A stretch of DNA of 64,000 nucleotides from Acidovorax sp. NCPPB 3576 (GTDB lineage Bacteria > Pseudomonadota > Gammaproteobacteria > Burkholderiales > Burkholderiaceae_C). The stretch covers positions 3,340,501 through 3,404,500 of the forward strand of contig NZ_CP097267.1 of NCBI RefSeq assembly GCF_028473605.1, read 5' to 3'. Positions 25,171 to 35,815 of the stretch are shown piece after piece; the first letter of the stretch is position 1, and each line of letters begins with the position of its first letter. The position numbers were made by a program, and so were the translations under genes. A model generated the notes under the pieces. The model did not search any database. It worked only from the letters and a program-made list of their open reading frames with translations, and had not been told where the DNA came from.

Positions 25171-26140
25171 AATCATTCTCTTGCGGGCTTCCCGATGGCC
25201 TGCCCTGTTCCGCGCCGTGAAGCGACTGCACGAAGGCCACGAACCGCACCAGGGCCGGGCTGGCGGCCTTCGCGTTCCACACGAGCCGGGTATCGCATTC
25301 GGGCAGTGCTGCCGGCCCTTTCCGGCGTGACGGCGCCGCCACGCGGCGATAGACCACGCCGGTGCGCTGGAACTGCATCACGCTCTGCGGCACGAAGGCC
25401 AATCCCAGGCCGGCCGCCACCAGGTTGACGATGGTCTGCATCTGGATGGCTTCCTGCGCCACCTGCGGCGAGTGCCCGGCCGCGTGGTAGAGCGCGAAGA
25501 TCGCGTCGTACACCGACGGCAGGATGCGGCGCGGAAAGATCACCAGCGGCTCGGCCAGCACGGCGGCCAGCGGCGGGTCTTTGGCCTGCACCGCCAGCGG
25601 GTGCGCTGCGGGCAGCGCCAGCACCAGCGGCTCGCGCGCCACGCGCAGGCCGGCCAGGCCCGGCGGGGCGAACTGCGGCGAGTGCAGCAGCAGGCCGGCA
25701 TCGATCTCCCCGCGCTCCAGCAACTGCAGCTGCACGTCGCCCGTGGCCTCGACCAGTTCCAGCGACACCTGCGGGCAGGCGCTGCGAAAGGCGCGCACCC
25801 AGGCGGGCAACTGCTCGAAGCCCACGGTGGACACGAAGGCCAGCCGGATGCGACCGACCTCGCCCTGCGCCGCGGCCCGGGCGCGCGCCGGCAGGGCCTG
25901 CGCGCGTGCCAGCACCTCGCGCACATCGGGCAGCAACGCCTCGCCGGCCGGCGTGAGCGCGACGCGGCGGCGCGTGCGGTCGAACAGCAGCAGGCCCAGC
26001 GCGCGCTCCAGCTGGGCGATCGCCTGGGTGAGCGGGGGCTGGGTCATGTGCAGGCGCTGCGCGGCGCGCCCGAAATGCAGCTCTTCCGCCACGGCCAGGA
26101 ACTGGCGCCACACACGCAGCTCGATCAATGCGTCATTCAT
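25154..26140 (-). CDS. LysR-family regulator, probable controller of ilvD
   Basis: 328 residues. Winged helix LRVWRQFLAVAEELHFGRAA ... TQPPLTQAIAQLERALG, then an effector-binding domain (GRIRLAFVSTVGFEQLPAWV). It is divergent from ilvD across 142 bp, which suggests it activates branched-chain amino acid synthesis. The last ~20 residues (RPSGSPQENDLLLNE) are unlike LysR proteins and end within a palindromic repeat, so the natural end may have been replaced. Confidence 0.87.
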   Translation of the reverse strand: MNDALIELRVWRQFLAVAEELHFGRAAQRLHMTQPPLTQAIAQLERALGLLLFDRTRRRVALTPAGEALLPDVREVLARAQALPARARAAAQGEVGRIRLAFVSTVGFEQLPAWVRAFRSACPQVSLELVEATGDVQLQLLERGEIDAGLLLHSPQFAPPGLAGLRVAREPLVLALPAAHPLAVQAKDPPLAAVLAEPLVIFPRRILPSVYDAIFALYHAAGHSPQVAQEAIQMQTIVNLVAAGLGLAFVPQSVMQFQRTGVVYRRVAAPSRRKGPAALPECDTRLVWNAKAASPALVRFVAFVQSLHGAEQGRPSGSPQENDLLLNE

Positions 26141-26282
26141 ATGCCAAGCATATCAATAGCCCCTTGAAAACGGATTGGAACCAATCAATCAAACAGCGCA
26201 TACTCCGCGCTGCCCCGAAAGCCGCAGGCCCTCCCGACGCTGGCCCGGCAGCACAAAAATTTCCTCCCACGAAGGACGCCCC

Positions 26283-27977
26283 ATGGAAAACCAACCCCTG
26301 CAGATCAACCGCCGCAGCGCCAATATCACCGAAGGCAAGTCGCGCGCGCCCAACCGCTCCATGTACTACGCGATGGGCTACGAAGAAGGCGACTTCAAGA
26401 AGCCCATGGTGGGCGTGGCCAACGGGCACAGCACGATCACGCCGTGCAACTCGGGCCTGCAGAAGCTGGCCGATGCGGCCATCCAGGGCATCGAAGAGGC
26501 CGGCGGCAATGCCCAGGTGTTCGGCACCCCCACCATCAGCGACGGCATGGCCATGGGCACCGAAGGCATGAAGTACAGCCTGGTGAGCCGCGAGGTCATC
26601 AGCGACTGCATCGAGACCTGCGTGCAGGGCCAGTGGATGGACGGCGTGGTCGTCGTGGGCGGCTGCGACAAGAACATGCCCGGCGGCCTGATGGGCATGC
26701 TGCGCGCCAACGTCCCGGCCATCTATGTCTATGGCGGCACCATCCTGCCGGGCCGCTACAAGGGCCAGGACCTGAACATCGTGAGCGTGTTCGAGGCCGT
26801 GGGCCAGAACGCCGCCGGCAACCTGAGCGACTTCGACCTCAAGGAGATCGAAAAGCGCGCCATTCCCGGCACGGGATCGTGCGGTGGCATGTACACCGCC
26901 AACACCATGTCCAGCGCGTTCGAGGCGCTGGGCATCAGCCTGCCCTACTCCAGCACCATGGCCAACCCGCACGACGAGAAGCAGAACTCGGCCAAGGAAT
27001 CGGCCAAGGTGCTGATCGAGGCGATCAAGAAGGACATCCGCCCACGCGACATCGTGACCAAGAAGTCCATCGAGAACGCCGTGGCCGTGATCATGGCCAC
27101 CGGCGGCTCGACCAACGCGGTGCTGCACTTCCTGGCCATCGCGCACGCGGCGGACGTGGAATGGTCCATCGACGACTTCGAACGCGTGCGCCAGAAGACA
27201 CCCGTGCTGTGCGACCTCAAGCCCAGCGGCAAGTACCTGGCCGTGGACCTGCACCAGGCCGGCGGCATTCCGCAGGTCATGAAGGTGCTGCTGAACGCCG
27301 GCCTGCTGCACGGCGACTGCCTCACCATCGAAGGCAAGACCATCGCCGAGGTGCTCAAGGACGTGCCGGACGCGCCCCGCGCCGACCAGGACGTGATCCG
27401 CCCCATCGACCGGCCCATGTACGAGCAGGGCCATCTGGCCATCCTCAAGGGCAACCTGAGCCCCGAGGGCGCGGTCGCCAAGATCACGGGCCTGAAGAAC
27501 CCCGTCATCACCGGCCCGGCGCGCGTGTTCGATGACGAGCAGTCGGCCCTGAAGGCCATCCTGGACGGCAAGATCGTGGCGGGCGACGTGATGGTGCTGC
27601 GCTACCTGGGCCCCAAGGGCGGCCCCGGCATGCCCGAGATGCTGGCCCCCACGGGAGCGCTGATCGGCGCGGGCCTGGGCGAGAGCGTGGGCCTCATCAC
27701 CGACGGGCGCTTCTCCGGCGGCACCTGGGGCATGGTCGTGGGCCACGTGGCGCCGGAAGCGGCGGCGGGCGGCACCATCGCGTTCGTGAACGAAGGCGAC
27801 TCGATCACCATCGACGCGCACACGCTGCGGCTGGAGCTGAACGTGCCCGAGGCCGAACTGGCCCGCCGCCGCGAAGGCTGGACGCCGCCCGCTCCACGCT
27901 ACACGCGCGGCGTGCAGGCCAAGTTCGCCTTCAATGCCGCCAGCGCCAGCAAGGGCGCGGTGCTGGACGCCTATTGA
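26283..27977 (+). CDS. ilvD: Dihydroxy-acid dehydratase
   Basis: 564 residues from ATG 26283. The Fe-S cluster Cys motifs VTPCNSGL-like ([11 protein letters not shown]), [10 protein letters not shown] and [14 protein letters not shown] are all present, as is the C-terminal [15 protein letters not shown]. It dehydrates dihydroxy-isovalerate and dihydroxy-methylvalerate in isoleucine and valine synthesis. Upstream open-frame codons before 26283 have no similarity to the family. Divergent LysR gene is the likely regulator; a terminator follows at 28013. Confidence 0.97.
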   Translation: MENQPLQINRRSANITEGKSRAPNRSMYYAMGYEEGDFKKPMVGVANGHSTITPCNSGLQKLADAAIQGIEEAGGNAQVFGTPTISDGMAMGTEGMKYSLVSREVISDCIETCVQGQWMDGVVVVGGCDKNMPGGLMGMLRANVPAIYVYGGTILPGRYKGQDLNIVSVFEAVGQNAAGNLSDFDLKEIEKRAIPGTGSCGGMYTANTMSSAFEALGISLPYSSTMANPHDEKQNSAKESAKVLIEAIKKDIRPRDIVTKKSIENAVAVIMATGGSTNAVLHFLAIAHAADVEWSIDDFERVRQKTPVLCDLKPSGKYLAVDLHQAGGIPQVMKVLLNAGLLHGDCLTIEGKTIAEVLKDVPDAPRADQDVIRPIDRPMYEQGHLAILKGNLSPEGAVAKITGLKNPVITGPARVFDDEQSALKAILDGKIVAGDVMVLRYLGPKGGPGMPEMLAPTGALIGAGLGESVGLITDGRFSGGTWGMVVGHVAPEAAAGGTIAFVNEGDSITIDAHTLRLELNVPEAELARRREGWTPPAPRYTRGVQAKFAFNAASASKGAVLDAY

Positions 27978-28012
27978 TCCACGCCGGCCGCGCACCGGCC
28001 ATCGCAAAAGAC

Positions 28013-28044
28013 AAAGCCCGCGGCCGGTCAGGCGCGCGGGCTTT
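28013..28044 (+). terminator. Rho-independent terminator after ilvD
   Basis: AAAGCCCGCG and CGCGGGCTTT form a 10-bp stem with a 12-nt loop, 35 bp after the ilvD stop, followed by GG then TTTG. The A-run on the other side makes it possibly bidirectional with the converging Trp-rich protein gene. Confidence 0.75.
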
Positions 28045-28079
28045 GGTTTGAAGGGTGGGTGCCGATCGGGACAGTGCGT

Positions 28080-28322
28080 TCAGCGGCGGTTGCGCGGCTG
28101 GATGCCCAGGGCTTCCTTGTTCTTGTTGATGCGGTCCTGCTTGCGCTGGTCCATCCGCTCCATGGCGCGGCGCTTGGTGTAGCCGGTGGCGTCGGCCCAG
28201 GTCCACCAGGCCAAAGCCACGGCGAAGGGGGACAGCACCCACCACCACGACCACAGGGCCACGGGCCCGATTTCGAGGTATTTGAGCAGCACAAGAAGCA
28301 CTCCCAGACCCAGCGCGTACAT
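28080..28322 (-). CDS. Small Trp-rich membrane protein (TIGR04438-type)
   Basis: 80 residues. Two hydrophobic segments ([24 protein letters not shown] and [18 protein letters not shown], described in parts) with a Trp cluster WSWWW, then a charged tail ([22 protein letters not shown]). This matches a small Trp-rich family restricted to beta-proteobacteria. Function unknown. Divergent from the cytochrome c gene. Confidence 0.75.
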   Translation of the reverse strand: MYALGLGVLLVLLKYLEIGPVALWSWWWVLSPFAVALAWWTWADATGYTKRRAMERMDQRKQDRINKNKEALGIQPRNRR

Positions 28323-28426
28323 GGCGATCTCCTGTGCGGTACGGACTTTACGTGGCGGGGGTCAACCCCCACCACTACAATTTCATTGAGCCGGATACTA
28401 ACCCACAACCCACAGGAAAACCCCCG

Positions 28427-28732
28427 ATGAAGCGCACCCTGATCACCCTCGCGATGGCCCTGTCGGTGGCCGCGCCGGCCCTGGCCGACCAGGCCCTTGC
28501 CACCTCGAAAAACTGCATGGCCTGCCATGCGGTGGACAAGAAGCTGGTGGGTCCGTCGTTCAAGGACGTGGCCGCCAAATACGCCGACCAAAAGGATGCG
28601 GTGGACAAGCTGGCCGCCAAGATCATGAAGGGTGGCTCGGGCGTGTGGGGGCCGGTGCCCATGCCGGCCAATGCCCAGGTGAACGATGCCGACGCCAAGA
28701 AGCTGGCTGCCTGGGTGCTGTCGCTGAAGTAA
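28427..28732 (+). CDS. Small c-type cytochrome (c551/c552 class)
   Basis: 101 residues from ATG 28427. A signal peptide ([20 protein letters not shown]) is followed after a few residues by CMACH (Cys30, His34) for covalent haem attachment and by [11 protein letters not shown], with the axial Met. It is a periplasmic single-haem electron carrier, probably donor to a terminal oxidase or peroxidase. Strong terminator follows at 28754. Confidence 0.93.
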   Translation: MKRTLITLAMALSVAAPALADQALATSKNCMACHAVDKKLVGPSFKDVAAKYADQKDAVDKLAAKIMKGGSGVWGPVPMPANAQVNDADAKKLAAWVLSLK

Positions 28733-28753
28733 ATCCAACCCTCGCTGCCGATC

Positions 28754-28802
28754 AAAACAAACGCCGCGCTGCACGGGACCCGTGCAGCGCGGCGTTTGTT
28801 TT
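28754..28802 (+). terminator. Rho-independent terminator after cytochrome c
   Basis: A long palindrome: AAAACAAACGCCGCGCTGCA is the left arm and its complement, ending GCGTTTGTTTT, the right arm, around a short centre GGGACCC. The T-run closes it. 22 bp after the stop. Confidence 0.9.
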
Positions 28803-28841
28803 GGAGGGGCGGCAGCGGGCGGGCCGCCCAGTCAACCCCAC

Positions 28842-28918
28842 GACTTACGCAAAAAGGGGCTCAGGCAAGGCGCTCGCTTTTGGGCAAAGCCGTTGCTGCA
28901 TCCTTGTTTGCGTAAGTC
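28842..28918. repeat. 77-bp element bounded by 12-bp perfect inverted repeats
   Basis: GACTTACGCAAA at 28842-28853 and its exact complement TTTGCGTAAGTC at 28907-28918 enclose 53 bp of different composition. It has the look of a miniature inverted-repeat element or an IS remnant. No duplicated flank is obvious. Confidence 0.6.
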
Positions 28919-28932
28919 CTAAACCCATTACG

Positions 28933-29412
28933 TCAGATCGGATCGATGCGGGAATCGACGCGCGGAGTCCCACGCAGTTGGTGTTCGAGCTGGCCCACAT
29001 AGGCCGCCGTGGTGTTGTCCGACTCCTGCGCGCGTTGGGCCAGGTGCAGTTCCATCGCATCGATGCGCGCGATGAGCGCTGCGTGGGACTGCAGGTTCTG
29101 GTTTTCGAGAAAAACGCGCAGTTCGGTGAAGCGGGAGGCTTCGGCCTTGTCGGCCAGGTCGCGCTGGGCCGTCATTTCCTTGGCATGGCGGCGCGTCTCC
29201 AGCAACACCGAGCCTTGCAGCGACAGCACATAGGCGATGAAGAACACGCCCAGCAGCACGGTCAGCCCCAGCATGAGCAGGCCCAGCGGCGCTTCGAAGG
29301 AGGTCAGCCCCAGGGAAATGATGGAAGGGGTGGCCAGCGTGGTCCAGTTGAGCGCGGCCAGCACGGCCATGGCGGCCACGATGACCAGCAGCGCGATGGT
29401 TCTGAAATTCAT
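28933..29412 (-). CDS. LapA-domain-like membrane protein
   Basis: 159 residues. Two N-terminal membrane helices (RTIALLVIVAAMAVLAALNW and a second at residues ~42-65), separated by a short periplasmic loop, and a cytoplasmic coiled-coil tail with heptad-like AKEMTAQRDLADKAEASRF. This fits the lipopolysaccharide assembly protein A domain (DUF1049) topology. In other bacteria LapA works in LPS assembly or regulation; function here inferred by topology only. Confidence 0.65.
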   Translation of the reverse strand: MNFRTIALLVIVAAMAVLAALNWTTLATPSIISLGLTSFEAPLGLLMLGLTVLLGVFFIAYVLSLQGSVLLETRRHAKEMTAQRDLADKAEASRFTELRVFLENQNLQSHAALIARIDAMELHLAQRAQESDNTTAAYVGQLEHQLRGTPRVDSRIDPI

Positions 29413-29766
29413 GTCAATCTCCCGGAAGGTGTCGAAATCCGCAGCTGGGGGCAGGTGCGGTTGGGGGACGTTTTTAACCTGAGCAGCGGCGGTTATCGCG
29501 GGCTGGAAATTGAAACCGGCACTGTCCTACAGTGCGGGCCGGGCGTGAAAAAACCACCGAACGGAAGCGTGCGGTGGTTTTGATGGGGACAGAAACCCAC
29601 GTTTGAAAGAATGCCTGCGCGCCTGCGGCGCTTTTAGGCCCGTCGGTTGGCGCCAGTCACCGAGATGAGGGATTTTGCCGTCACTCACATCGCCTGCGGC
29701 GATATGAGTGCCGTCAAACCCTGCGAGCGCTTCGCGCCGGGCCGCCTTGCGGCGGCCCCCCCTGGA
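29413..29766. other. Intergenic region acs / LapA-like gene
   Basis: 354 bp without a gene. It holds the terminator at 29550 and, near 29680-29715, a hairpin (ACTCACATCGCC...GGCGATATGAGT) typical of Comamonadaceae intergenic repeats. Confidence 0.55.
29550..29581 (-). terminator. Rho-independent terminator downstream of acs
   Basis: AAAACCACCG and CGGTGGTTTT form a 10-bp stem with a 12-nt loop; on the minus strand it is followed by further T residues. It is about 185 bp past the acs stop, and its symmetry allows action on both strands. Confidence 0.75.
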
Positions 29767-31761
29767 TCAATTGGTTTCAGCCAATTGATCCAGGATCGCA
29801 GGGTTTTCCAACGTGCTCGTGTCCTGCGTGATCTGTTCGCCCTTGGCGATGGAGCGCAGCAGGCGCCGCATGATCTTGCCGCTGCGGGTCTTGGGCAGGT
29901 TATCGCCGAAGCGGATGTCCTTCGGTTTCGCGATGGGGCCGATTTCCTTGGCGACCCAGTCGCGCAGTTCCTTGGCGATGGCCTTGGCCTCGTCGCCCGT
30001 GGGGCGCGAGCGCTTGAGCACGACGAAGGCGCAGATCGCCTCGCCCGTCACGTCGTCGGGCCGGCCCACCACCGCGGCCTCGGCCACCAGGTCGGTCTTG
30101 GAAACCAGGGCCGATTCGATCTCCATCGTGCCCATGCGGTGGCCCGAGACGTTCAGCACGTCGTCAATGCGGCCCGTGATACGGAAGTAGCCGCGGTCGG
30201 CAGAACGAACGGCACCATCGCCCGCCAGGTAGTAGCCCTTGAGCTCTTCGGGAAAGTAGCTTTTCTTGAAGCGCTCGGGGTCGTTCCAGATGGTGCGGAT
30301 CATGCTGGGCCAGGGCTTCTTGATGACCAGGATGCCGCCCGTGCCGTTGGCGATGTCGTTGCCCACCTCGTCCACGATGGCGGCCGCGATGCCCGGCAGC
30401 GGCAGGGTGCAGCTGCCCGGCACCAGCGGCGTCGCGCCCGGCAGCGGGGTGATGACGTGGCCGCCGGTTTCGGTCTGCCAGAAGGTGTCCACGATGGGGC
30501 AGCGCTCGCCGCCCACATTCTTGTAGTACCACATCCAGGCTTCGGGGTTGATGGGCTCGCCCACGCTGCCCAGGATGCGCAGGCTCGACAGGTCGGAGCG
30601 TGCGGGGTGCACGGCGGCATCGCCTTCGGCGGCCTTGATGAGCGAGCGGATCGCCGTGGGCGCGGTGTAGAAGATCGTGCAGCGGTGCTTTTCGATCATC
30701 TGCCAGAAGCGGCCGGCGTTCGGGAAGGTGGGAATGCCCTCGAAGATGATCTGCGTGGCGCCCGCGGCCAGCGGCCCGTAGGCCACGTAGGTGTGGCCGG
30801 TGATCCAGCCGATGTCGGCCGTGCACCAGAACACGTCGTCCGGGCGCAGGTCGAACGTCCAGTCCATGGTGAGCTTGGCCCACAGCAGGTAGCCGCCGGT
30901 GGCGTGCTGCACGCCCTTGGGCTTGCCGGTGGAGCCGCTGGTGTACAGGATGAACAGCGGGTGTTCGGCGCCCACGGGCACCGGCGGGCAGTCGCTGCTC
31001 TGGCCCTGCAGCGCCTCGGCGAAGGTCTTGTCGCGGCCCGCCACCATGGCGCAGGCGGTGGCCGTGCGCTGGTACACGAGGATGCTGCGGATGGTGTCGC
31101 AGCCGCCCATGGCCAGGGCCTCGTCCACGATGGCCTTGAGCGGCAGCTCCTTGCCGCCGCGCATCTGGTAATTGGCGGTGATGACGGCCACCGCGCCGGC
31201 GTCGATGATCCGCTCCTGCAGCGCCTTGGCCGAGAAGCCCCCGAACACCACGCTGTGCGTGGCGCCGATGCGCGCGCAGGCCTGCATGGCGATCACGCCC
31301 TCGACGGTCATGGGCATGTAGATGAGCACGCGGTCGCCCTGCTTCACCCCGTTGGCCTTGAGCGCGTTGGCGAACTGGCCCACGCGGGCCAGCAGTTCCT
31401 TGTAGGTGACCCGGGTGACCGTGCCGTCGTCGGCCTCGAAGACGATGGCGGTCTTGTTCTCGACCGGGGTGCCGATGTGCCGGTCCAGGCAGTTGGCGCT
31501 GGCGTTCAGCTGTCCATCGGCGAACCATTCATAGAACGGCGCCTTAGAGGCATCGAGCGTGCGGGTGAAAGGCTGGGTCCACTGCAGGTTCTCGCGCGCC
31601 AGGCGGGCCCAGAAGCCTTCGAAGTCCTGCTCGGCCTCGGCGCACAGCGCCTCGTAGCCGGCCATGCCGGAAACGCGTGCGGCCTTCTGCAGGGCTTCGG
31701 AAGGCGGGAAAACGCGGTTTTCCACCAGCACGGATTCGATCATGGATGAGGACGCACTCAT
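29767..31761 (-). CDS. acs: Acetyl-CoA synthetase
   Basis: 664 residues, the standard Acs length. AMP-binding P-loop [11 protein letters not shown], the acetate pocket region [14 protein letters not shown], and [14 protein letters not shown] with the catalytic Lys that is acetylated in this family. It activates acetate to acetyl-CoA through acetyl-AMP. The ATG at 31761 gives [18 protein letters not shown]; an internal start at SMIE is possible. Monocistronic. Confidence 0.97.
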   Translation of the reverse strand: MSASSSMIESVLVENRVFPPSEALQKAARVSGMAGYEALCAEAEQDFEGFWARLARENLQWTQPFTRTLDASKAPFYEWFADGQLNASANCLDRHIGTPVENKTAIVFEADDGTVTRVTYKELLARVGQFANALKANGVKQGDRVLIYMPMTVEGVIAMQACARIGATHSVVFGGFSAKALQERIIDAGAVAVITANYQMRGGKELPLKAIVDEALAMGGCDTIRSILVYQRTATACAMVAGRDKTFAEALQGQSSDCPPVPVGAEHPLFILYTSGSTGKPKGVQHATGGYLLWAKLTMDWTFDLRPDDVFWCTADIGWITGHTYVAYGPLAAGATQIIFEGIPTFPNAGRFWQMIEKHRCTIFYTAPTAIRSLIKAAEGDAAVHPARSDLSSLRILGSVGEPINPEAWMWYYKNVGGERCPIVDTFWQTETGGHVITPLPGATPLVPGSCTLPLPGIAAAIVDEVGNDIANGTGGILVIKKPWPSMIRTIWNDPERFKKSYFPEELKGYYLAGDGAVRSADRGYFRITGRIDDVLNVSGHRMGTMEIESALVSKTDLVAEAAVVGRPDDVTGEAICAFVVLKRSRPTGDEAKAIAKELRDWVAKEIGPIAKPKDIRFGDNLPKTRSGKIMRRLLRSIAKGEQITQDTSTLENPAILDQLAETN

Positions 31762-31960
31762 GGGATTTGTCTCCTGGGATCAAGATAGTTTCGCGGTACT
31801 GTCGGGCGCTGCACTTACATGCCACTGACGGATGTCGGCAGCCGCCCCGGGCTCCGATGCTACGCCTGTACCGCAAGGCGGGTTTCTGTCACAAGGCGCG
31901 CGGCCGGTGCTTCTAGAATCGCGCGACTTTCATTTCCAGCGATTTTCACGAAAACCTCCC

Positions 31961-32572
31961 ATGGCCTTCCCGCAACCCCCTGCTTCCCGCAATGGCAGCA
32001 AGTCCCTCACCCCCCTGGCTTCGCTGATCTTCGCCAGCCGCTGGCTGCAGTTGCCGCTCTACCTCGGACTCATTGCCGCCCAGGGCGTGTACGTGTGGCA
32101 CTTCCTGGTGGAGCTGTGGCACCTGATCGAGGCCGCGTTCGGCCACCAGGGCGCGCTGCAGTCGCTGGTGACCAGCATCGGCTACAAGCCGGGCGTGGAG
32201 GTCACGGCGCTCAACGAGACGGTGATCATGCTGGTCGTGCTGGCCCTCATCGACGTGGTGATGATCTCCAACCTGCTCATCATGGTGATCGTGGGCGGCT
32301 ACGAGACCTTCGTGAGCCGGCTCAACCTGCAAAGCCACCCCGACCAGCCGGAATGGCTGGGCCACGTGAACGCCTCGGTGCTCAAGGTGAAGCTGGGCCT
32401 GTCGATCATCGGGATCAGCTCGATCCACCTGCTCAAGACTTTCATCAACGCCGCCAACTACGACGAGAAGGTGCTGATGTGGCAGACGATCATCCACGTG
32501 GTGTTCCTGCTGAGCGCCATCGCCATTGCCTACACTGACAAATTGCTGAACGTTTCGCACGAAAAGCACTGA
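31961..32572 (+). CDS. YqhA/UPF0114 family inner-membrane protein (TIGR00645)
   Basis: 203 residues from ATG 31961. Four hydrophobic segments with the family core [20 protein letters not shown] and YETFVSR, and the conserved [20 protein letters not shown] stretch. Integral membrane protein of unknown function, found widely in proteobacteria. Upstream codons in the same frame are promoter DNA. Confidence 0.88.
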   Translation: MAFPQPPASRNGSKSLTPLASLIFASRWLQLPLYLGLIAAQGVYVWHFLVELWHLIEAAFGHQGALQSLVTSIGYKPGVEVTALNETVIMLVVLALIDVVMISNLLIMVIVGGYETFVSRLNLQSHPDQPEWLGHVNASVLKVKLGLSIIGISSIHLLKTFINAANYDEKVLMWQTIIHVVFLLSAIAIAYTDKLLNVSHEKH

Positions 32573-33205
32573 GCGCCAGCGCGCACTCCCGCAGAGCCCC
32601 GGCAAGGCCCCGAATTCGGACCTTTCGAGGCTCTTGCCGTTGGATTCATTGCCTTTGTAGCTACCAAAAATATAGCAACAGAAAAACACCGCGCCATGGC
32701 GGCTGCGCCCGCGAATAGCACATCGGGCAAACCCGGGTCTTTTGACACAAAAACACCCAATACCTATACTTTCCGATTGTTTTACAACCTGCAATGCAGG
32801 TAATCCGCTCTTTGGGCGGCCTATCGGGCTGCTTTCACAGGGGGCGGATCTCGCCAGGTGAACCGCGGCATCGACCGCCTCCCGCCTGGCCCACGGCCGA
32901 CGATTCGGCCCTGATGCCTTCGGCGCCCAGCCCCTTCACCGGGCCCGGCGCCGCGTGATTTCCGGGAGTCCTCCGACCAGACCTCTCCCGGCACGCACCA
33001 GGCCCTTGCGCACCGCCTCGCGTGCCATTCGGGCCGATCCCGGTCACCTCGGTGCCCACCCTTTCACTGCAGTGCCTGCGCGCCTTGGGCGTTCGGGTTC
33101 GGCTGCCGCATCAGGGTCTTTGAATCGTCCGGCCTTCGCAGCCCCGCCCGCCCTCGGGCGGCCGGGGCGTGTTCAACCCGTTCCAACCGAGGGAGGACCC
33201 CCACC
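32573..33205 (+). other. Intergenic region and leader upstream of proVWX
   Basis: 633 bp without a gene. It has a relative of the dispersed palindrome (TAGCTACCAAAAATATAGCA, near 32658), a consensus promoter at 32742-32770, and then about 430 nt of hairpin-rich, CG-rich DNA (for example ACCTGCAATGCAGGT near 32788) ending at the ribosome site GGGAGGA at 33191. No long open frame is convincing in the leader. Confidence 0.6.
32742..32770 (+). promoter_or_regulatory. Near-consensus sigma70 promoter of proVWX leader
   Basis: TTGACA (32742-32747), a 17-bp spacer and TATACT (32765-32770). This is a full -35 match and a one-off -10 match with ideal spacing, rare in DNA this GC-rich. Start of transcription is expected near 32777. 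Confidence 0.75.
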
Positions 33206-34498
33206 GTGGCCAAACAAATCACCATCGAACATGTGTTCAAGGTTTTCGGCGATGCGCCGCAAGCCGCGCTCGAACTCGCCAGCCAGGGCCTGAGCAAGCA
33301 GGACATCCTGGCGCGCACCGGCCATTCGATCGGCGTGTTCGACGCCAGCTTCACCATCGAGGCGGGCGAGATCTTCGTCGTCATGGGCCTGTCGGGCTCG
33401 GGCAAATCGACCCTGGTGCGCATGCTCAACCGGCTGATCGAGCCCACGGCGGGCCGCATTCTGGTGGACTGCCAGGACATCAACGCGCTGTCCGACCGGC
33501 AACTGCGCGCGCTGCGCCGCAAGGACATCAGCATGGTGTTCCAGTCGTTCGCGCTGATGCCCCACCTCACGGTGCTGGACAACACGGCGTTCGGCCTCGA
33601 ACTGGCGGGCGTGGCCCGGCCCGAGCGCCAGCGCCAGGCCGCCTTGGCGCTGGAGCAGGTGGGCCTGGGATGCTGGGCCGACAGCCATCCCGACGAGCTG
33701 TCGGGCGGCATGCAGCAGCGCGTGGGCCTGGCGCGGGCGCTGGCGTCGGACCCGTCCATCCTGCTGATGGACGAGGCGTTCTCCGCACTGGACCCGATCA
33801 TCCGCACCGAGATGCAGAGCGAGCTGCTGCGCCTGCAGCAGATCCAGCGCCGCACCATCGTCTTCATCTCGCACGACCTGGACGAGGCCATGCGCATCGG
33901 CGACCGCATCGCCATCATGAAGGACGGCTACGTGGTGCAGGTGGGCACGCCCGACGAGATCCTGCGCAACCCGGCCAACGACTACGTGCGCAGCTTCGTG
34001 CGCGGCGTGGACGCGGCGGCCGTCTTCAAGGCCGGCGACATCGCCCGGCGCCCGCTCACCGTGGTGTCGGAGCAGCGCGACCGGGGCTCGCGCGCCGCGC
34101 TGCAGCAGCTGGAGGAGCAGGACCGCGACTTCGCCTACGTGGTGAGCCCGGCGCGGATGTACCTGGGCACGGTCTCGGCCGACTCGCTGCGCGCCGCGCT
34201 CCAGGGCCACGTGGGCCCGCTGGGCCTGCAGCACGCCTATCTGGACGGCGTGGTGCCCATTCCGGTGGACGCTCCGGTGGCGGACCTGTTCGGCCAGGTG
34301 GCGCAGGCGCCCTGCCCGCTGCCGGTGGTGGAGGACGGCGGCCGCTTTCGCGGTGCGATCAGCAAGACCACGCTGCTGCGCTTTCTCGACCGCGACACGC
34401 CGCCCGTGCCGCCGGACCCTTTGCCGCCCGCGCCCGCGCCCGCACCCGCCATCGCCCCCCTGCCCGCCACTGAACCATCCGAAAGGAGCCCGGCATGA
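33206..34498 (+). CDS. proV: Glycine betaine/proline ABC transporter, ATP-binding protein ProV
   Basis: 430 residues from GTG 33206, preceded by GGGAGGA. Walker [10 protein letters not shown], signature [15 protein letters not shown], Walker [14 protein letters not shown], then paired CBS domains (residues ~280-400) that sense ionic strength in the ProV/OpuA family, and a Pro/Ala-rich tail. Inner-membrane ATPase of an osmoprotectant importer. The stop overlaps the proW start (ATGA). Confidence 0.95.
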   Translation: MAKQITIEHVFKVFGDAPQAALELASQGLSKQDILARTGHSIGVFDASFTIEAGEIFVVMGLSGSGKSTLVRMLNRLIEPTAGRILVDCQDINALSDRQLRALRRKDISMVFQSFALMPHLTVLDNTAFGLELAGVARPERQRQAALALEQVGLGCWADSHPDELSGGMQQRVGLARALASDPSILLMDEAFSALDPIIRTEMQSELLRLQQIQRRTIVFISHDLDEAMRIGDRIAIMKDGYVVQVGTPDEILRNPANDYVRSFVRGVDAAAVFKAGDIARRPLTVVSEQRDRGSRAALQQLEEQDRDFAYVVSPARMYLGTVSADSLRAALQGHVGPLGLQHAYLDGVVPIPVDAPVADLFGQVAQAPCPLPVVEDGGRFRGAISKTTLLRFLDRDTPPVPPDPLPPAPAPAPAIAPLPATEPSERSPA

Positions 34499-35778
34499 AC
34501 CAGCCCACCGCCCCATCGCTCGACTCCACCGCCAACCCCACGGCCGGCGAGTCCACCCCCTGGACGCCCGCCGCGGAGGCACCGCCTGCGGCTTCGGCAT
34601 CGCCCTGGGATAGCCCGGCCGCCGCGGTGCAGCAGGTCCCCGCCCCCGAGGCGGCGGCCGATCCCTGGGCCGCATCCACCGCGCCCAGCGATGCCGGCAA
34701 CACCGACTGGCTGAACGCCCCCGCCAGCGCCACGCCCGGCGACGCCGCCACGGGCTTCGACCCCACGGCCGGGGGCTTTCACCTGCACCAGCTGTGGGAC
34801 GGCAGCCTGCCCGTGGAGTCGTGGATCAACCACGGCCTGTCGTGGGTGGTGGCGCATTTCCGGCCGTTCTTCCAGACCGTGCGCGCACCCATCGACGGCA
34901 CGCTGGCCTGGGTGGAGGGCCTACTCACCAGCGTGCCCACGCTGGCCATGATTGCGCTGATCGGCGTGCTCGCCTGGCAGTTCGCGGGGCGCGCGCTGGC
35001 CGTGGGCACCGTGGTCTCGCTGCTGCTCGTGGCCATGCTGGGCATCTGGCCCGAGGCCATGGTGACGCTGTCGCTGGTGCTGACCTCGCTGGCCTTCTGC
35101 CTGGTGATCGGGCTGCCGCTGGGCATCCTGCTGGCCAGCAGCGACCGGGCCCAGCGCGTGATGCGGCCGGTGCTCGATGCCATGCAGACCACGCCGGCCT
35201 TCGTGTACCTGGTGCCGGTGGTGATGCTGTTCGGCATCGGCAACGTGCCGGGAGTGGTGGTGACCATCGTGTTCGCGCTGCCGCCGCTGGTGCGCCTGAC
35301 CAACTTGGGGCTGCGCCAGGTGCGGCCCGACCTGATCGAGGCCGCGCGGGCCTACGGGGCCTCGCCGCTGCAGTTGCTGGCCAAGGTGCAGCTGCCGCTG
35401 GCCATGCCGTCCATCATGGCGGGCATCAACCAGTCGCTGATGCTGTCGCTGTCGATGGTGGTGATCGCCTCGATGATCGCCGTGGGCGGCCTGGGCCAGA
35501 TGGTGCTGCGCGGCATCGGCCGGCTGGACATGGGCCTGGCGACCGTGGGCGGCCTGGGCATCGTGCTGCTGGCCATCACGCTGGACCGCATCACCCAGTC
35601 CATGGGCCAGCCGCGCCGCGGCGTGCGCCACTGGTGGCAGACAGGCCCGGCTGGCCTGGTATGGCGCCTCGCCGCGCGGCGCAGCAACCCCGCCCCTGCA
35701 GCCGATGCGGCCACGCCACCGCCTGCCGCACAAGGCAGCGCCACGGCCTCCCCGCAATGGGCCTCCGCCGGCCACTGA
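34495..35778 (+). CDS. proW: Glycine betaine/proline ABC transporter, permease ProW
   Basis: 427 residues. An unusually long Pro/Ala-rich N-terminus (~85 residues) precedes the ProW-type hydrophobic core with about seven helices and the EAA loop [22 protein letters not shown]. The tail after the last helix is also Pro/Ala-rich. It forms the homodimeric pore for ProV. Confidence 0.93.
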   Translation: MNQPTAPSLDSTANPTAGESTPWTPAAEAPPAASASPWDSPAAAVQQVPAPEAAADPWAASTAPSDAGNTDWLNAPASATPGDAATGFDPTAGGFHLHQLWDGSLPVESWINHGLSWVVAHFRPFFQTVRAPIDGTLAWVEGLLTSVPTLAMIALIGVLAWQFAGRALAVGTVVSLLLVAMLGIWPEAMVTLSLVLTSLAFCLVIGLPLGILLASSDRAQRVMRPVLDAMQTTPAFVYLVPVVMLFGIGNVPGVVVTIVFALPPLVRLTNLGLRQVRPDLIEAARAYGASPLQLLAKVQLPLAMPSIMAGINQSLMLSLSMVVIASMIAVGGLGQMVLRGIGRLDMGLATVGGLGIVLLAITLDRITQSMGQPRRGVRHWWQTGPAGLVWRLAARRSNPAPAADAATPPPAAQGSATASPQWASAGH

Positions 35779-35815
35779 GCCCCGCCCATCCCCCTCCAGA
35801 AACAAGGACGACGAC

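Noticed and set aside
32530..32760. 76-codon frame before the proVWX promoter (minus strand)
   Set aside because: Overlaps the end of the YqhA-like gene and a repeat; no ribosome site or conserved pattern.
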